A stretch of 64,000 nt of DNA from Acinetobacter sp. ANC 3903. Its GTDB lineage: Bacteria > Pseudomonadota > Gammaproteobacteria > Pseudomonadales > Moraxellaceae. The notes beneath the pieces are model-generated. The model was not told the DNA's origin and ran no database searches. It worked only from the letters and a program-made list of their open reading frames with translations. This document shows positions 18,701-27,584 of the stretch, piece by piece. The translations under genes and the position numbers were made by a program. The stretch is from contig NZ_NEGA01000012.1 of NCBI RefSeq assembly GCF_002135315.1, positions 1-64,000 on the forward strand, written 5' to 3'. The first letter of the stretch is position 1. Each line of letters starts with the position of its first letter.

Positions 18701-19732
18701 ATGATAAAAGCAATGAATAATGATGATTATGGATTTTCATTCATGAATGTACGCAATGACTGGACACAAGATGAAATTCAGGCCTTATATAACCAGCCTT
18801 TTCTGGATTTAGTTTTTGAGGCACAACGGGTTCATCGAGAACATTTTGATGCCAACACGATTCAAGTCAGCACATTGCTTTCAATCAAAACCGGCAAATG
18901 CCCTGAAGATTGCAAATACTGCTCACAATCGGCACATTACGACTCGAAACTGGAAGCAGAAAAACGTATTGCAGTAGATAAAGTAATACAGGAAGCCAAA
19001 GAAGCGCTTGCTTCCGGTTCATCGCGTTTCTGCATGGGTGCAGCTTGGCGTAATCCGCATGAACGCGATATGCCTTATGTACTGGAAATGGTGCGTGAAG
19101 TGAAGTCACTGGGTCTGGAAACCTGCATGACTTTAGGTATGCTCAATCAATCGCAGGCAGAACGTTTAAAAGATGCAGGCCTAGATTACTATAATCACAA
19201 TCTGGATACCTCACGCGAATACTATTCCAATGTGATCAGCACTCGTACCTTTGATGATCGTTTAAATACTTTGGATCATGTCCGTCAAGCAGGTATGAAA
19301 GTTTGTAGTGGTGGGATTGTTGGCTTAGGTGAAAACAGTAAAGATCGGATTGGTCTTTTGTACGAACTCGCAACGTTACCAATTCACCCTGAATCGGTAC
19401 CCATCAATATGTTGGTGCCTATTGAAGGCACACCGCTAGCTGATGTGGAAAAACTGGATATTACCGAGTGGATTCGTACCATTGCTGTAGCCCGCATTAT
19501 TATGCCAAAAAGCTATATCCGTCTCTCCGCAGGTCGCGAGTCTTTGTCTGATGCCGATCAGGCTCTGGCTTTTATGGCAGGTGCCAATTCGCTCTTTTCC
19601 GGAGAGAAACTTTTAACCACCCCGAATGCTGGCGAAGGCAAGGACAAACAATTATTTGATAAATTGGGTTTGATTGCAGAAAAAGCCAAACCGACGGTTA
19701 AAGAACTTTCTGTAGATGCAATGGCAAGTTAA
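18701..19732 (+). CDS. bioB: Biotin synthase
   Basis: This radical SAM enzyme inserts sulfur into dethiobiotin. The cluster motif CPEDCKYC gives Cys67, Cys71, Cys74 in the 343-residue form. The second-cluster region [15 protein letters not shown] and the C-terminal [13 protein letters not shown] stretch ([13 protein letters not shown]) are typical. The start is uncertain: ATG 18701, 18713 or 18743 are in frame, and the last ([13 protein letters not shown]) gives the best family length. The gene stands alone, away from other bio genes, with a terminator behind it. It links to sulfur metabolism by its use of cysteine-derived sulfide. Confidence 0.96.
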   Translation: MIKAMNNDDYGFSFMNVRNDWTQDEIQALYNQPFLDLVFEAQRVHREHFDANTIQVSTLLSIKTGKCPEDCKYCSQSAHYDSKLEAEKRIAVDKVIQEAKEALASGSSRFCMGAAWRNPHERDMPYVLEMVREVKSLGLETCMTLGMLNQSQAERLKDAGLDYYNHNLDTSREYYSNVISTRTFDDRLNTLDHVRQAGMKVCSGGIVGLGENSKDRIGLLYELATLPIHPESVPINMLVPIEGTPLADVEKLDITEWIRTIAVARIIMPKSYIRLSAGRESLSDADQALAFMAGANSLFSGEKLLTTPNAGEGKDKQLFDKLGLIAEKAKPTVKELSVDAMAS

Positions 19733-19747
19733 ACCGCCCATCTTGTA

Positions 19748-19774
19748 CAAAAAAGCCCATATGGGCTTTTTTTT
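19748..19774 (+). terminator. Rho-independent terminator of bioB
   Basis: AAAAAAGCCCAT and ATGGGCTTTTTT form a self-complementary stem followed by a T-run. Confidence 0.9.
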
Positions 19775-19784
19775 ATTTGAGCAT

Positions 19785-19997
19785 TTAGATAGAACTAATC
19801 AAAATACCATAACGTGCATTGAGGTAATTCCCCTCACGAATAATATCCGCCCCATTGGCATGGTAAACTACTAACTCTTGAGTAAAAGTGTCATAACTGA
19901 ACGAATCAAAACAATCCTGATGATGGCTTAACCAGAGCAAAGTGTCTGCCAGTCGGTCAGTTACAATGTAAGTATCCGCCGTAAAATCAATGCTCAT
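19785..19997 (-). CDS. Small hypothetical protein
   Basis: This encodes 70 residues, MSIDFTADTYIVTDRLADTL and so on, acidic, with no signal or membrane helix. Hydrophobic and polar residues alternate (QELVVYHANGADIIREG) as in a small beta-rich domain. The ribosome site before the ATG is weak. It converges on bioB and uses the opposite side of the bioB terminator region. The family is not recognised, but codon use and length suggest a real gene. Confidence 0.5.
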   Translation of the reverse strand: MSIDFTADTYIVTDRLADTLLWLSHHQDCFDSFSYDTFTQELVVYHANGADIIREGNYLNARYGILISSI

Positions 19998-20229
19998 AAA
20001 TACAGTTTCAAACAGTTTTTAGAGGTGTATTGTAACATTTTTATCTTTTTTGATTTTTGCTGCTTTCTCAATCATTTTGCATTTTTTATTTAGTTGCGGT
20101 GAGTCATGCTGAAAACATTATTTTCATGGCAGTACTGTAGAGTTTAGCTCTATAAAAAAATTCCCAAAATACAGACTGTAGTAACTAGGGCGTGTCCTCA
20201 TTTACTATTAATTTTTATTTGTTCAAAAT

Positions 20230-20259
20230 AAAAAAGTGAGCATTATGCTCACTTTTTTA
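20230..20259 (-). terminator. Rho-independent terminator
   Basis: AAAAAAGTGAGCAT and ATGCTCACTTTTTT form a 14-bp stem with T-runs on both sides. It lies 18 bases after the stop of the small gene 20277-20390 on the minus strand. Confidence 0.88.
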
Positions 20260-20276
20260 TGTTCAATATAATTCAA

Positions 20277-20390
20277 TTAAAGTGGCTTATTCACTCCACA
20301 CTTTCTGCATTCCTTATGTTCCCCTATTTCTTCCATGTGTTCATATTCATACACATGTAAGCAAAATAATTTCATAAGTAATTGAAGCAT
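20277..20390 (-). CDS. 37-residue Cys/His small protein
   Basis: The product MLQLLMKLFCLHVYEYEHME... ends HKECRKCGVNKPL. It contains C-x-H near residues 10-12 and a C-x-x-C knuckle at 28-31, a spacing fit for one zinc ion. GGGAG lies about 12 bases before the ATG at 20390, and a strong terminator follows, so the locus looks like a complete miniature transcription unit. It resembles the short Cys-rich proteins found in some Pseudomonas and Acinetobacter genomes, but this link is from memory. The function is unknown. A shorter start at the second Met (residue 6) is possible. Confidence 0.55.
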   Translation of the reverse strand: MLQLLMKLFCLHVYEYEHMEEIGEHKECRKCGVNKPL

Positions 20391-20732
20391 CGTCCCAACT
20401 CCCTTCTCATTGTTTTTAAAATTTAACTTTTTTAAAAATACATTTCATCCCGAAATATCAATGTGACTAAAAAAACATCACTACTATTTATTACCATATT
20501 TTTATGACAATTCAAATAACTTAACCATAATTTATGATGAAAATTACAAAATTAAAATTTACTTTAAGACCTTAAAGTGACAAGACAATCATTAAAGACA
20601 AGAAAACATAACAAAATCTTAGATTTTACCGGATGTCAAAATAAAAATAACATTTAAAAAACAATAATTTATTTAAAAGTCAAGATCATGAATTTTATCT
20701 TAGACTCTCAGATGAAGTGCAACAGAGATTAA
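20391..20732. other. AT-rich intergenic region
   Basis: I see no gene here. The segment is very AT-rich and lies between the small Cys/His gene and the transposase relic. It should hold the promoter of the former. Confidence 0.4.
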
Positions 20733-21529
20733 TTTAGCTAGGAAGAAAGATATCAGATTTATGCTTTATGACGTGAAGGTTTTTCCACACGTCATATTGC
20801 CCGCAGATTAACCCGTGCTCCCTCTACGATTTCCAGGGAGATCAAACGCAATCGAAATAGAAATGGCTACTTTGCCAAGCATGCTCACAAACTGGCTAGG
20901 ACACGCCATATTTTGAATCATAGAACCATAAATTCCACTGTATGGAAACAGGTTAAAGTTATCTTGCTTTGCAATGGAGTCCTGAACAGATCGCTTCTCA
21001 AGTTGCTGTCAGCATGCATTCGATCTACCGTTATATCCAGCAGGATAAAATAAAATGAGGTGAGCTGTATTTGCATTTACGTTTTAGAAACCAAGGTAAA
21101 AGAAAGCATGGACAACTAGAAAAGCGCGGGAAACTCAATAACCGTAAAAGTATTCATGACAGACCGAAGATCATTGAGCAGCGGTCACGGTTTGGCGATT
21201 TAGAAATAGATACGATTGTCGGCAAGAATCATCATCAGTCTCTGGTTTCAATCGTAGATAGAAAAACCGGATACTTATGGTTAAAGAAGTGTAGCACCCG
21301 TAAGAGTCAGGAGGTTGGTGAAGCCACGGTTCACTTGCTAAATCCAGTCAAAGAGAAATTACAGTCCATCACTGCCGATAATGGCAAAGAGTTTAGCTTG
21401 CATGAACAAATCGCTGCTGAGTTAGGAATAGAATTCTACTTTGCCGACCCTTACAGTGCATGGCAGAGAGGGACGAATGAGAATACCAATGGTTTGATCA
21501 GGCAATATATTAAAAAGGAAGTGATTTAA
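20733..21529 (+). pseudogene. IS30-family transposase relic
   Basis: Translation in shifting frames gives the IS30 transposase: EERYQIYAL, a stop, then REGFSTRHIARRLTRAPSTI (helix-turn-helix), a frameshift near 20960, WSPEQIASQVAVSMHSIYRY, another stop at about 21057, then the catalytic core. The DDE residues remain in the last part: Asp in LEIDTIVG, Asp in ITADNGKEF, and Glu in RGTNENTNGLIRQY. The protein ends early after RQYIKKEVI, so the normal C-terminus and right end are lost. It is an inactive remnant. It marks the left border of the sulfur gene region. Confidence 0.85.
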
Positions 21530-21716
21530 GGGACTATTCAGACGACTGGACTGCTCCCAGTATCCTATTTTTCAAGTCAAGTTCTTATTCGCGATTCATG
21601 GTTATATTAAATTAATTCATTTAATATTATTTTCTCATTTCAATATCTTGTTTTATTACTTTATAAAATAAACTGCTCGATTAGTATTTTATCTTTATTG
21701 TTTTACTTATTTTATT

Positions 21717-23000
21717 ATGACAGCGCTTACTGATTTAAATCCGCCTACGCAATTAAAACATCAGCTTTCACAAGAGTCTTCTATTTATCAAGTATGGGGA
21801 CAAGGACCTTCCTCACGCTATGATGAGCTGGCGGAAAATTTCCGTCCAATTTTCAACAAAATCCGTACAAGCACAAATGAGCGTGAAAAAACGCATACGC
21901 TGCCATTTGAACAGTTGCAATGGCTGAAAGATATTGGATTTACACGCCTACGCCTGCCTAAAAGGCATAACGGTTTTGATGCGACGATTCCAGAATTGTT
22001 CGCCCTACTCATTGAACTAGCACAAGCTGATGCCAACTTGCCGCAAGCACTCCGTGTGCATTTCGGCTTTACTGAAGATATCCTGCTGCTTGCAGATTCT
22101 GACTACAAACGCCTATGGCTAGAACGTATCGGTCAAGGTCAAACTGTCGGCAGCGCTTGGTCTGAAGGCGGCAAGGAATCTATCGGGAAATTCAGCACCC
22201 ATCTTTCCAAAACTGCAGAAGGACGCGTGGTGCTGAACGGCAGAAAATATTACACCACAGGCAGCCTATATGCGGAATGGATTGACGTCGGCATTACGGA
22301 TTTAGAAGGTAATTCAGCTTCAATCATCATCCCAAGCCATGCAGAAGGCGTCGACGTGATTGATGACTGGAATGGCTTTGGCCAAGTCTTAACTGCTAGC
22401 GGCACAACTATTTTCAATAATGTTGAAGTAGATCCTGCGGATGTACTTCCCGATGATGATAGGTTTAAATATTCAGCAGGTTTTTACCAACTGATTCAGC
22501 TATCAATTATCACCGGTTTAACTCGTTCCGCTGCTTATGATGTGTCCAAAGCAGTAGAAAAACGCACTCGTAACTACAGTCATGCTAATTCAACGCATGT
22601 GCGCCATGACCCGCAAATCTTGCAAGTGGTAGGAAAAATCCGAGGTGCAGCCTACACCTCTGGCGCAATCATTGAGAAAAATGCGCAAGCTTTGCAGCGC
22701 GCCTATGAATCTGCTTTCCTTAATAATCTTGCTGAAGAAGCAGATCAAAATGCAATTGCAGAATTGGAAATCGCGCAATCTCAAACGATTATTTCTGATT
22801 TGGCCTTAAATGCATCAACGATTATCTTTGATGCACTTGGCGCTTCTGCAACAGATAAAGACTTGGCACTAGACCGCTACTGGCGAAACATCCGCACATT
22901 GGCTTCTCACAACCCGCGCATCTATAAAGACCGCATTGTGGGTGATTTCAGTGTGAATGGAACTTTGCCTCCTTACCAATGGCGTATCGGCCAAGTGTAG
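21717..23000 (+). CDS. MsuC/DszC-type FMN-dependent monooxygenase (acyl-CoA dehydrogenase fold)
   Basis: This 427-residue protein has the acyl-CoA dehydrogenase fold used by flavin monooxygenases of sulfur metabolism such as MsuC and DszC. It shows VGSAWSEGGKES, GRKYYTTGSLYAEWID, DDWNGFGQVLTASGT and, near the end, LDRYWRNIRTLASHNPRIYK. The SHNP end separates it from the SfnB-type paralogs in this window, which carry HTLHDP. The closest relative here is 27585-28841. It should need FMNH2 from a separate reductase. It has no clear ribosome site and its own terminator. The substrate is probably a sulfinate, sulfone or thioether. Confidence 0.82.
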   Translation: MTALTDLNPPTQLKHQLSQESSIYQVWGQGPSSRYDELAENFRPIFNKIRTSTNEREKTHTLPFEQLQWLKDIGFTRLRLPKRHNGFDATIPELFALLIELAQADANLPQALRVHFGFTEDILLLADSDYKRLWLERIGQGQTVGSAWSEGGKESIGKFSTHLSKTAEGRVVLNGRKYYTTGSLYAEWIDVGITDLEGNSASIIIPSHAEGVDVIDDWNGFGQVLTASGTTIFNNVEVDPADVLPDDDRFKYSAGFYQLIQLSIITGLTRSAAYDVSKAVEKRTRNYSHANSTHVRHDPQILQVVGKIRGAAYTSGAIIEKNAQALQRAYESAFLNNLAEEADQNAIAELEIAQSQTIISDLALNASTIIFDALGASATDKDLALDRYWRNIRTLASHNPRIYKDRIVGDFSVNGTLPPYQWRIGQV

Positions 23001-23385
23001 TCAGTACAAAATAATTCTGTTTTACGTTTCTCAGCATGCGCTTGGATTGATTTTCCAAGCGTTTTTTTAATCTGTATTTTTATTGGGAAATATCATTGGA
23101 TCTTATACGTATTTCTTTTCCCGTTATGCCGTTATGAAATTAATCGTGGATACACAGCCAAATGCATTTTGCCTAGATCCCAATTATTAACACAATTTTA
23201 CGATACATTTATTGATCGAGATTGGATATCAATTTAAAGCATCCACACCTTGACTCAGCCTCTCTCCATGATCTAAAGAATTCCTTTAAATTGCCCGCAC
23301 AAACAGAGAAAAATAGAAATAATACACTTCCGTTTAGATTGAATAATCAAATAGCCAAACACTCTGTTCATAATATATAGCCAAT
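23001..23385. other. Intergenic region after the first monooxygenase
   Basis: Apart from the terminators at 23039-23068 and 23386-23415 I find no gene. Short open frames here lack ribosome sites. Confidence 0.4.
23039..23068 (+). terminator. Rho-independent terminator
   Basis: CGCTTGGA and TCCAAGCG form the stem, followed by seven T. It ends the monooxygenase gene 21717-23000. Confidence 0.88.
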
Positions 23386-23415
23386 AAAAAAGGCAGTGAT
23401 CACATGCCTTTTTTA
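23386..23415 (-). terminator. Rho-independent terminator of the first transporter operon
   Basis: AAAAAAGGCA and TGCCTTTTTT pair around GTGATCACA. On the minus strand it follows the binding-protein stop closely. Confidence 0.88.
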
Positions 23416-23429
23416 TATTTTTCAGCTCA

Positions 23430-24242
23430 TCAGAATGCAGTATAAATTTCACCTTTAAAGTGCTGCTTGATAAATTGGCGGGTTGAATCGCTGTTCAACG
23501 CTTTTGCGACTTTTTGGATTTCAGGTTTCTTTTGGTCGCCTGGGCGTACAACTAAATATTCAGCCCAGATCTTTTTACCGTCCTGACCGCTTTCAATATA
23601 TAGCGATTTTTTAATATCCAGCTTCGCTTCCAGTACGTAGTTGCAGTTCAATGCAGCTAAATCTACCTGAGACAAAGTTCGCGGCAGCATTGCTGAATCC
23701 AACTCTTTAATTTTCAGTTTCTTTGGATTAGATGCAATATCACGGACTGACGGTAGTTTATCTGTTGGTACTGCCAGCTGTTTAAAGCCTGGCTTTAAAG
23801 TGATCAAATTCAGTTTGGCTAAAAGCAGCAGGCCGCGCCCGCCATTGACTGGATCACTCGGAATCGCGATAGTTGCGCCATCTTTCAGCTGTTTTAAATT
23901 GGTAATTTTTGATGAATATAGCAAAAACGGTTCAATATGTACTGGCACTACAGGCACTAAATTCGATTTTGTTTTGGCATTAAAATCATTTAAAAACGGG
24001 CGGTACTGGAAATAATTGGCATCCAGTTTTTTCGATACCAGTTGGGTATTCGGCTGTACATAATCTGAATAGACTCTGATTTTCAGATCAACACCCTGCT
24101 TTGCCACCTCAGGTTTAATGTGCTCTAAAATTACAGCATGTGGTGTTGCACTGGCACCAATCGTGACCGTTTGATTTGCCCAAGCCCCTGCAGATACCGC
24201 AGCAATACTAATAACTGCTGCTAATTTTTTTAACGTATTCAT
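23430..24242 (-). CDS. MetQ-like ABC transporter substrate-binding protein (soluble)
   Basis: This 270-residue periplasmic binding protein of the MetQ/NlpA family has a cleavable signal (hydrophobic 7-20, cut after AGAWA) and no lipobox cysteine, so it should be freely periplasmic. Family motifs include YSDYVQPNTQLVSKKLDANYFQ and IAIPSDPVNGGRGL. It is the only one of the four binding proteins in the window with a standard signal peptide. It is last in an operon with the permease and ATPase before it. The ligand may be methionine, a derivative, or another organosulfur compound. Confidence 0.88.
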   Translation of the reverse strand: MNTLKKLAAVISIAAVSAGAWANQTVTIGASATPHAVILEHIKPEVAKQGVDLKIRVYSDYVQPNTQLVSKKLDANYFQYRPFLNDFNAKTKSNLVPVVPVHIEPFLLYSSKITNLKQLKDGATIAIPSDPVNGGRGLLLLAKLNLITLKPGFKQLAVPTDKLPSVRDIASNPKKLKIKELDSAMLPRTLSQVDLAALNCNYVLEAKLDIKKSLYIESGQDGKKIWAEYLVVRPGDQKKPEIQKVAKALNSDSTRQFIKQHFKGEIYTAF

Positions 24243-24296
24243 CGTTGTTCCTTTAAGTTAAGTATTCAATATGTTGTATTTGAATTTTTGGATGGC

Positions 24297-24968
24297 TTAA
24301 GTGTAGTTTTTGGAAAAATACAACACTGCTTTGTTGCCGATGAACTGCATGATTTGCACAATCACGATCAGCAGAATGACAGTCACCAGCATAATTTCGG
24401 TTTGATAACGCTGATAGCCGTATCGAATAGCTAAGTCCCCTAAACCGCCGCCGCCAATTACACCAGATACCGCCGTATAGTCCACTAGCGCGATACTGGT
24501 CACCGTAACTGCAGCAATGATCGGCGCACGTGCCTCTGGCAGCAGAACACCCTTCACCATCTGCCAGTAGCTCGCCCCCATGGATTGCGCCGCTTCAATC
24601 ACGCCTGTATCGACTTCATGCAGTGCTGTTTCAGTCAAGCGCGCAAAGAATGCAATGCCTGCAACAGTAATCGGTGGAATAACACCGGCAACATCAATAG
24701 TTGTCCCTGTAATAATTGCAGTCAAAGGCATCAGCAAAATCATTAAAATAATGAACGGAATTGAGCGGATGATATTAATGAAGAACGACAGGATGGAATA
24801 AAGTACGGGATGCTTCTTAATCCGGCTGTTGGCAAACGAATAAATCGCCACACCTAAAGGCAGGCCCAGTAGCACAATAAACAGTAGTGAAAGCCCGAGC
24901 ATCAGCAATGTCGCTTTAGTCGCATCCAATAGTTCTTGATAATCCAGATTTGCAATTAGTTCGAGCAT
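24297..24968 (-). CDS. MetI-like ABC transporter permease
   Basis: This 223-residue inner-membrane permease has about five to six helices. The coupling loop that contacts the ATPase is EAAQSMGASYWQMVKGVLLPEA, and the terminal motif GVIGGGGLGDLAIRYGYQRY is characteristic of MetI. Its ATG directly follows the stop codon of the ATPase gene (TAA then ATG), so the two are tightly coupled. It forms the membrane pore for the MetN/MetQ-like partners in this operon. Confidence 0.92.
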   Translation of the reverse strand: MLELIANLDYQELLDATKATLLMLGLSLLFIVLLGLPLGVAIYSFANSRIKKHPVLYSILSFFINIIRSIPFIILMILLMPLTAIITGTTIDVAGVIPPITVAGIAFFARLTETALHEVDTGVIEAAQSMGASYWQMVKGVLLPEARAPIIAAVTVTSIALVDYTAVSGVIGGGGLGDLAIRYGYQRYQTEIMLVTVILLIVIVQIMQFIGNKAVLYFSKNYT

Positions 24969-25991
24969 TTAGGCTGCCTCCGTTATGCGTGGCGCAGCGC
25001 CGTGAATGATTTCAATATGTGCACCCTGCTGTTCCATCTGTTCAAGGTAACAAGTGATACCCAGCCCGTGAAGTGACAGAATGGATTGGCTATACAGCGA
25101 AGTTTTGGTGCGTTCGACTTTGGAATGCAGAATTTGATAATTCACCTGATGCTTAATCGCCAACGTTTCAAACACTGGACGCTGCGCCAGCTCACCGATT
25201 GCAGTAACACGGATGATCTGTGAGTTTGGCAGCAGATGTACTTCATCAATATCGATATTTTCTAAGATCAAAGAGCGGGAAATCTCATGCGCAGGATGCA
25301 GCAGCACTTGATCAACTGGCCCCTGTTCTGCAATGTGACCTTTTTCCAGCACCACAACGTCATCGCAAATACGGCGGATCACGTCAATTTCATGTGTAAT
25401 CAGCACGATGGTAATGCCTAAATCTCGGTTGATTTGCAGCAGCAAGTTTAAAATTTCATGTGTAGTAATCGGATCAAGTGCGCTGGTCGCTTCATCACAC
25501 AGCAGAATTTTCGGTGAATTTGCCAAAGCTCGGGCAATGCCGACACGCTGTTTTTGACCACCTGAAAGCTGTTTCGGATATTTATGCAAATGCTCGGTTA
25601 AGCCGACTTGATGCGCTAATTCCTCTACACGCAGCTCTAGCTGTTTTTTGTTTAAGCTGCTGTCTAAACGTAACGGAAATGCAATGTTGTCAAATACTGT
25701 TTTGGTCTTCAGTAAATTGAAATGCTGAAAGATCATGGAAATCTGTTTTCGCAGTGCTTTCAGTTCACGCTCAGACGCATCCTGAATAGACTGGCCCAAC
25801 ACCTCCACTTGACCAGCATCGGCTTTCTCCAGCCCATTCATCAGCCTTAATAATGTTGATTTACCCGCACCGGAATAGCCAATGATTCCAACTATTTTCG
25901 ATGCGTCAATCTGCAGGGAAATATTTTTTAATGCAAAGATTTTATTATTCTTTGCATTAAAATACTTATCAGCATTTGCAATATTAATCAT
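24969..25991 (-). CDS. MetN-like ABC transporter ATPase with NIL domain
   Basis: This 340-residue ATPase from ATG 25991 has Walker A GYSGAGKST, the signature LSGGQKQRVGIARAL, Walker B ILLCDEATSALD and a C-terminal NIL domain (about 265-340). In MetN the NIL domain binds the imported substrate and shuts the transporter, so feedback control is likely here. An upstream TTG would add 28 residues without family match and is rejected. The gene follows the SfnB-type gene 26136-27389 by 144 bases on the same strand and may share its transcript. Confidence 0.92.
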   Translation of the reverse strand: MINIANADKYFNAKNNKIFALKNISLQIDASKIVGIIGYSGAGKSTLLRLMNGLEKADAGQVEVLGQSIQDASERELKALRKQISMIFQHFNLLKTKTVFDNIAFPLRLDSSLNKKQLELRVEELAHQVGLTEHLHKYPKQLSGGQKQRVGIARALANSPKILLCDEATSALDPITTHEILNLLLQINRDLGITIVLITHEIDVIRRICDDVVVLEKGHIAEQGPVDQVLLHPAHEISRSLILENIDIDEVHLLPNSQIIRVTAIGELAQRPVFETLAIKHQVNYQILHSKVERTKTSLYSQSILSLHGLGITCYLEQMEQQGAHIEIIHGAAPRITEAA

Positions 25992-26135
25992 GGCAGCAGT
26001 TCTATATTTCAATTCTGCAAAAATATACAAAAATGCTTGTTTAAAAAATAATTTAAATATTATTTTGATATGCAAAAAACAGAATTAATAAAGGCTGCAT
26101 TGATTATTAATTTTGCGTATAAACAAATCCTTTCA

Positions 26136-27389
26136 TCAGCTCCACGGATGGCGCGGCAAATATTTGCCTTTTAAATAATATTCTCCAATCAGCTTATACT
26201 TCCAGCGCACAGGATCATGCAGCGTATGAATGCGCGCATTGCGCCAATGACGGTCTAAATTCAGCTCTGACAGCGCTGCGCGTGTTCCGGCCAATTCAAA
26301 CAATTTATTCGACGCTAAAATTGCAATTTCTGCACTTAGTACTTTGGCCTCAGCCACCGCCAGAGTAGCCGCATTGGCATTGTCTTCATTCAAATTTTCC
26401 AAGGCAGCATCGACATAATCACCAGCACGGTCCAACAGCGCTTCTGCCGCATGCAATTTGATTTTCAGATCAGCTACTGCAGCTTGAGTGAATTGATCAT
26501 CCACAGCATGTTCCTGATCAGCATCAATCCAAGGACGGGTATAATTCTGTACAAATTCAATTGTATCCTCAATGGCTGCATGAGCAATGCCGACATCAAT
26601 TGATGAATGAATCAGCTGTGAAATCGTCCCGACGAGATTAATGCTTTCACCGCCTGCACCCGTTTGGATAACATATTCCGCATCCACTTGAATATTGTCC
26701 AAAATCACCGTACCGCTTGCTGTAGAGCGCTGGCCGAAGCCCGACCAGTCATTGATAATGCTCAGTCCCGCAGCATGATGCGGAATCAACGCAGTGAGTT
26801 CATTGCCGTCATCATCCAGTCCTACCGCATAAACCCAATGTGCCAAGATTGCACCTGTAGCATAAAATTTCTTGCCGTTTACCGCATAGCCTTGCTCGTT
26901 CGGTGTAATTCGGGTTTTCAAGTCAATTACAGTTCTACCACCGCGTTCAGACAGCGCATTGCCCAAACGCTGACCTTTCAGGATATTGCCGAAAATCAGC
27001 TGCTTCTGTGCTTCAGTGGCATCTAAGCGCACTTGTTCCAAAAACGAAAGATGATTTTCTGATATCTGTGTCAGTGCAGGATCGGCGCTGGCTAAGATGC
27101 GGATCACCTGTGACAGCGTGCGGTGCTTCACTTGCGCGCCGCCATACTGTTTAGGAATGTTGATGCCCCATAACCCGCTTTGTGAAAACTCAACAATTTC
27201 CTGCAGCGGCAGCAAGCGGTTGGCATCACGGTGTGATGCCTGCTGCTTAAAACGTTCAGCAAGCTTTTTTGCTGTTTCTATGGCTTCGGCATCATTTTGG
27301 ATAATATGCGCCGGCTGCTGCTGTACAAATACTGATTCAGGAATATCCTGATTATTTTCAATTTGAAGGTCTTGAAGTTTAATATTCAT
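26136..27389 (-). CDS. SfnB-family sulfur acquisition oxidoreductase
   Basis: This 417-residue protein has the acyl-CoA dehydrogenase fold and is of the SfnB type, linked in Pseudomonas putida to use of dimethyl sulfone and other sulfur sources. It shows AHIIQNDAEAIETAKKLAE, SGLWGINIPKQYGGA, NDWSGFGQRSTASGT and, near the end, LDRHWRNARIHTLHDPVRW. Unlike true acyl-CoA dehydrogenases it should act with reduced flavin and oxygen. It lies between a monooxygenase pair and a transporter operon on the same strand. The substrate is unknown; paralogs at 28854, 41216 and 42430 share the same end motif. Confidence 0.85.
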   Translation of the reverse strand: MNIKLQDLQIENNQDIPESVFVQQQPAHIIQNDAEAIETAKKLAERFKQQASHRDANRLLPLQEIVEFSQSGLWGINIPKQYGGAQVKHRTLSQVIRILASADPALTQISENHLSFLEQVRLDATEAQKQLIFGNILKGQRLGNALSERGGRTVIDLKTRITPNEQGYAVNGKKFYATGAILAHWVYAVGLDDDGNELTALIPHHAAGLSIINDWSGFGQRSTASGTVILDNIQVDAEYVIQTGAGGESINLVGTISQLIHSSIDVGIAHAAIEDTIEFVQNYTRPWIDADQEHAVDDQFTQAAVADLKIKLHAAEALLDRAGDYVDAALENLNEDNANAATLAVAEAKVLSAEIAILASNKLFELAGTRAALSELNLDRHWRNARIHTLHDPVRWKYKLIGEYYLKGKYLPRHPWS

Positions 27390-27530
27390 AATGGCTTAAA
27401 ACTCTGCATCATTAAAATTAATTTATTCGTATTAAAATATCAGCAATTTATTTAATCATTTAGAATTTATAAATATTTACAAAACACGAAATAAAATAAG
27501 CCTCATTATATTTTTTAAAGATATAAATAG

Positions 27531-27560
27531 AATTAAAACCGCAATCATGCGGTTTTAATT
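27531..27560 (-). terminator. Rho-independent terminator
   Basis: AATTAAAACCGCA and TGCGGTTTTAATT form a perfect 13-bp stem around ATCA. It follows the stop of the monooxygenase 27585-28841 and separates it from the SfnB-type gene downstream. Confidence 0.85.
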
Positions 27561-27584
27561 CTCAGTTTTTCATTTAAAAAGACT

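Noticed and set aside
20188..20200. GGGCGTGTCCTCA resembling an insertion-sequence end
   Set aside because: I found no partner inverted repeat or transposase of a matching family nearby; a lone match is weak.
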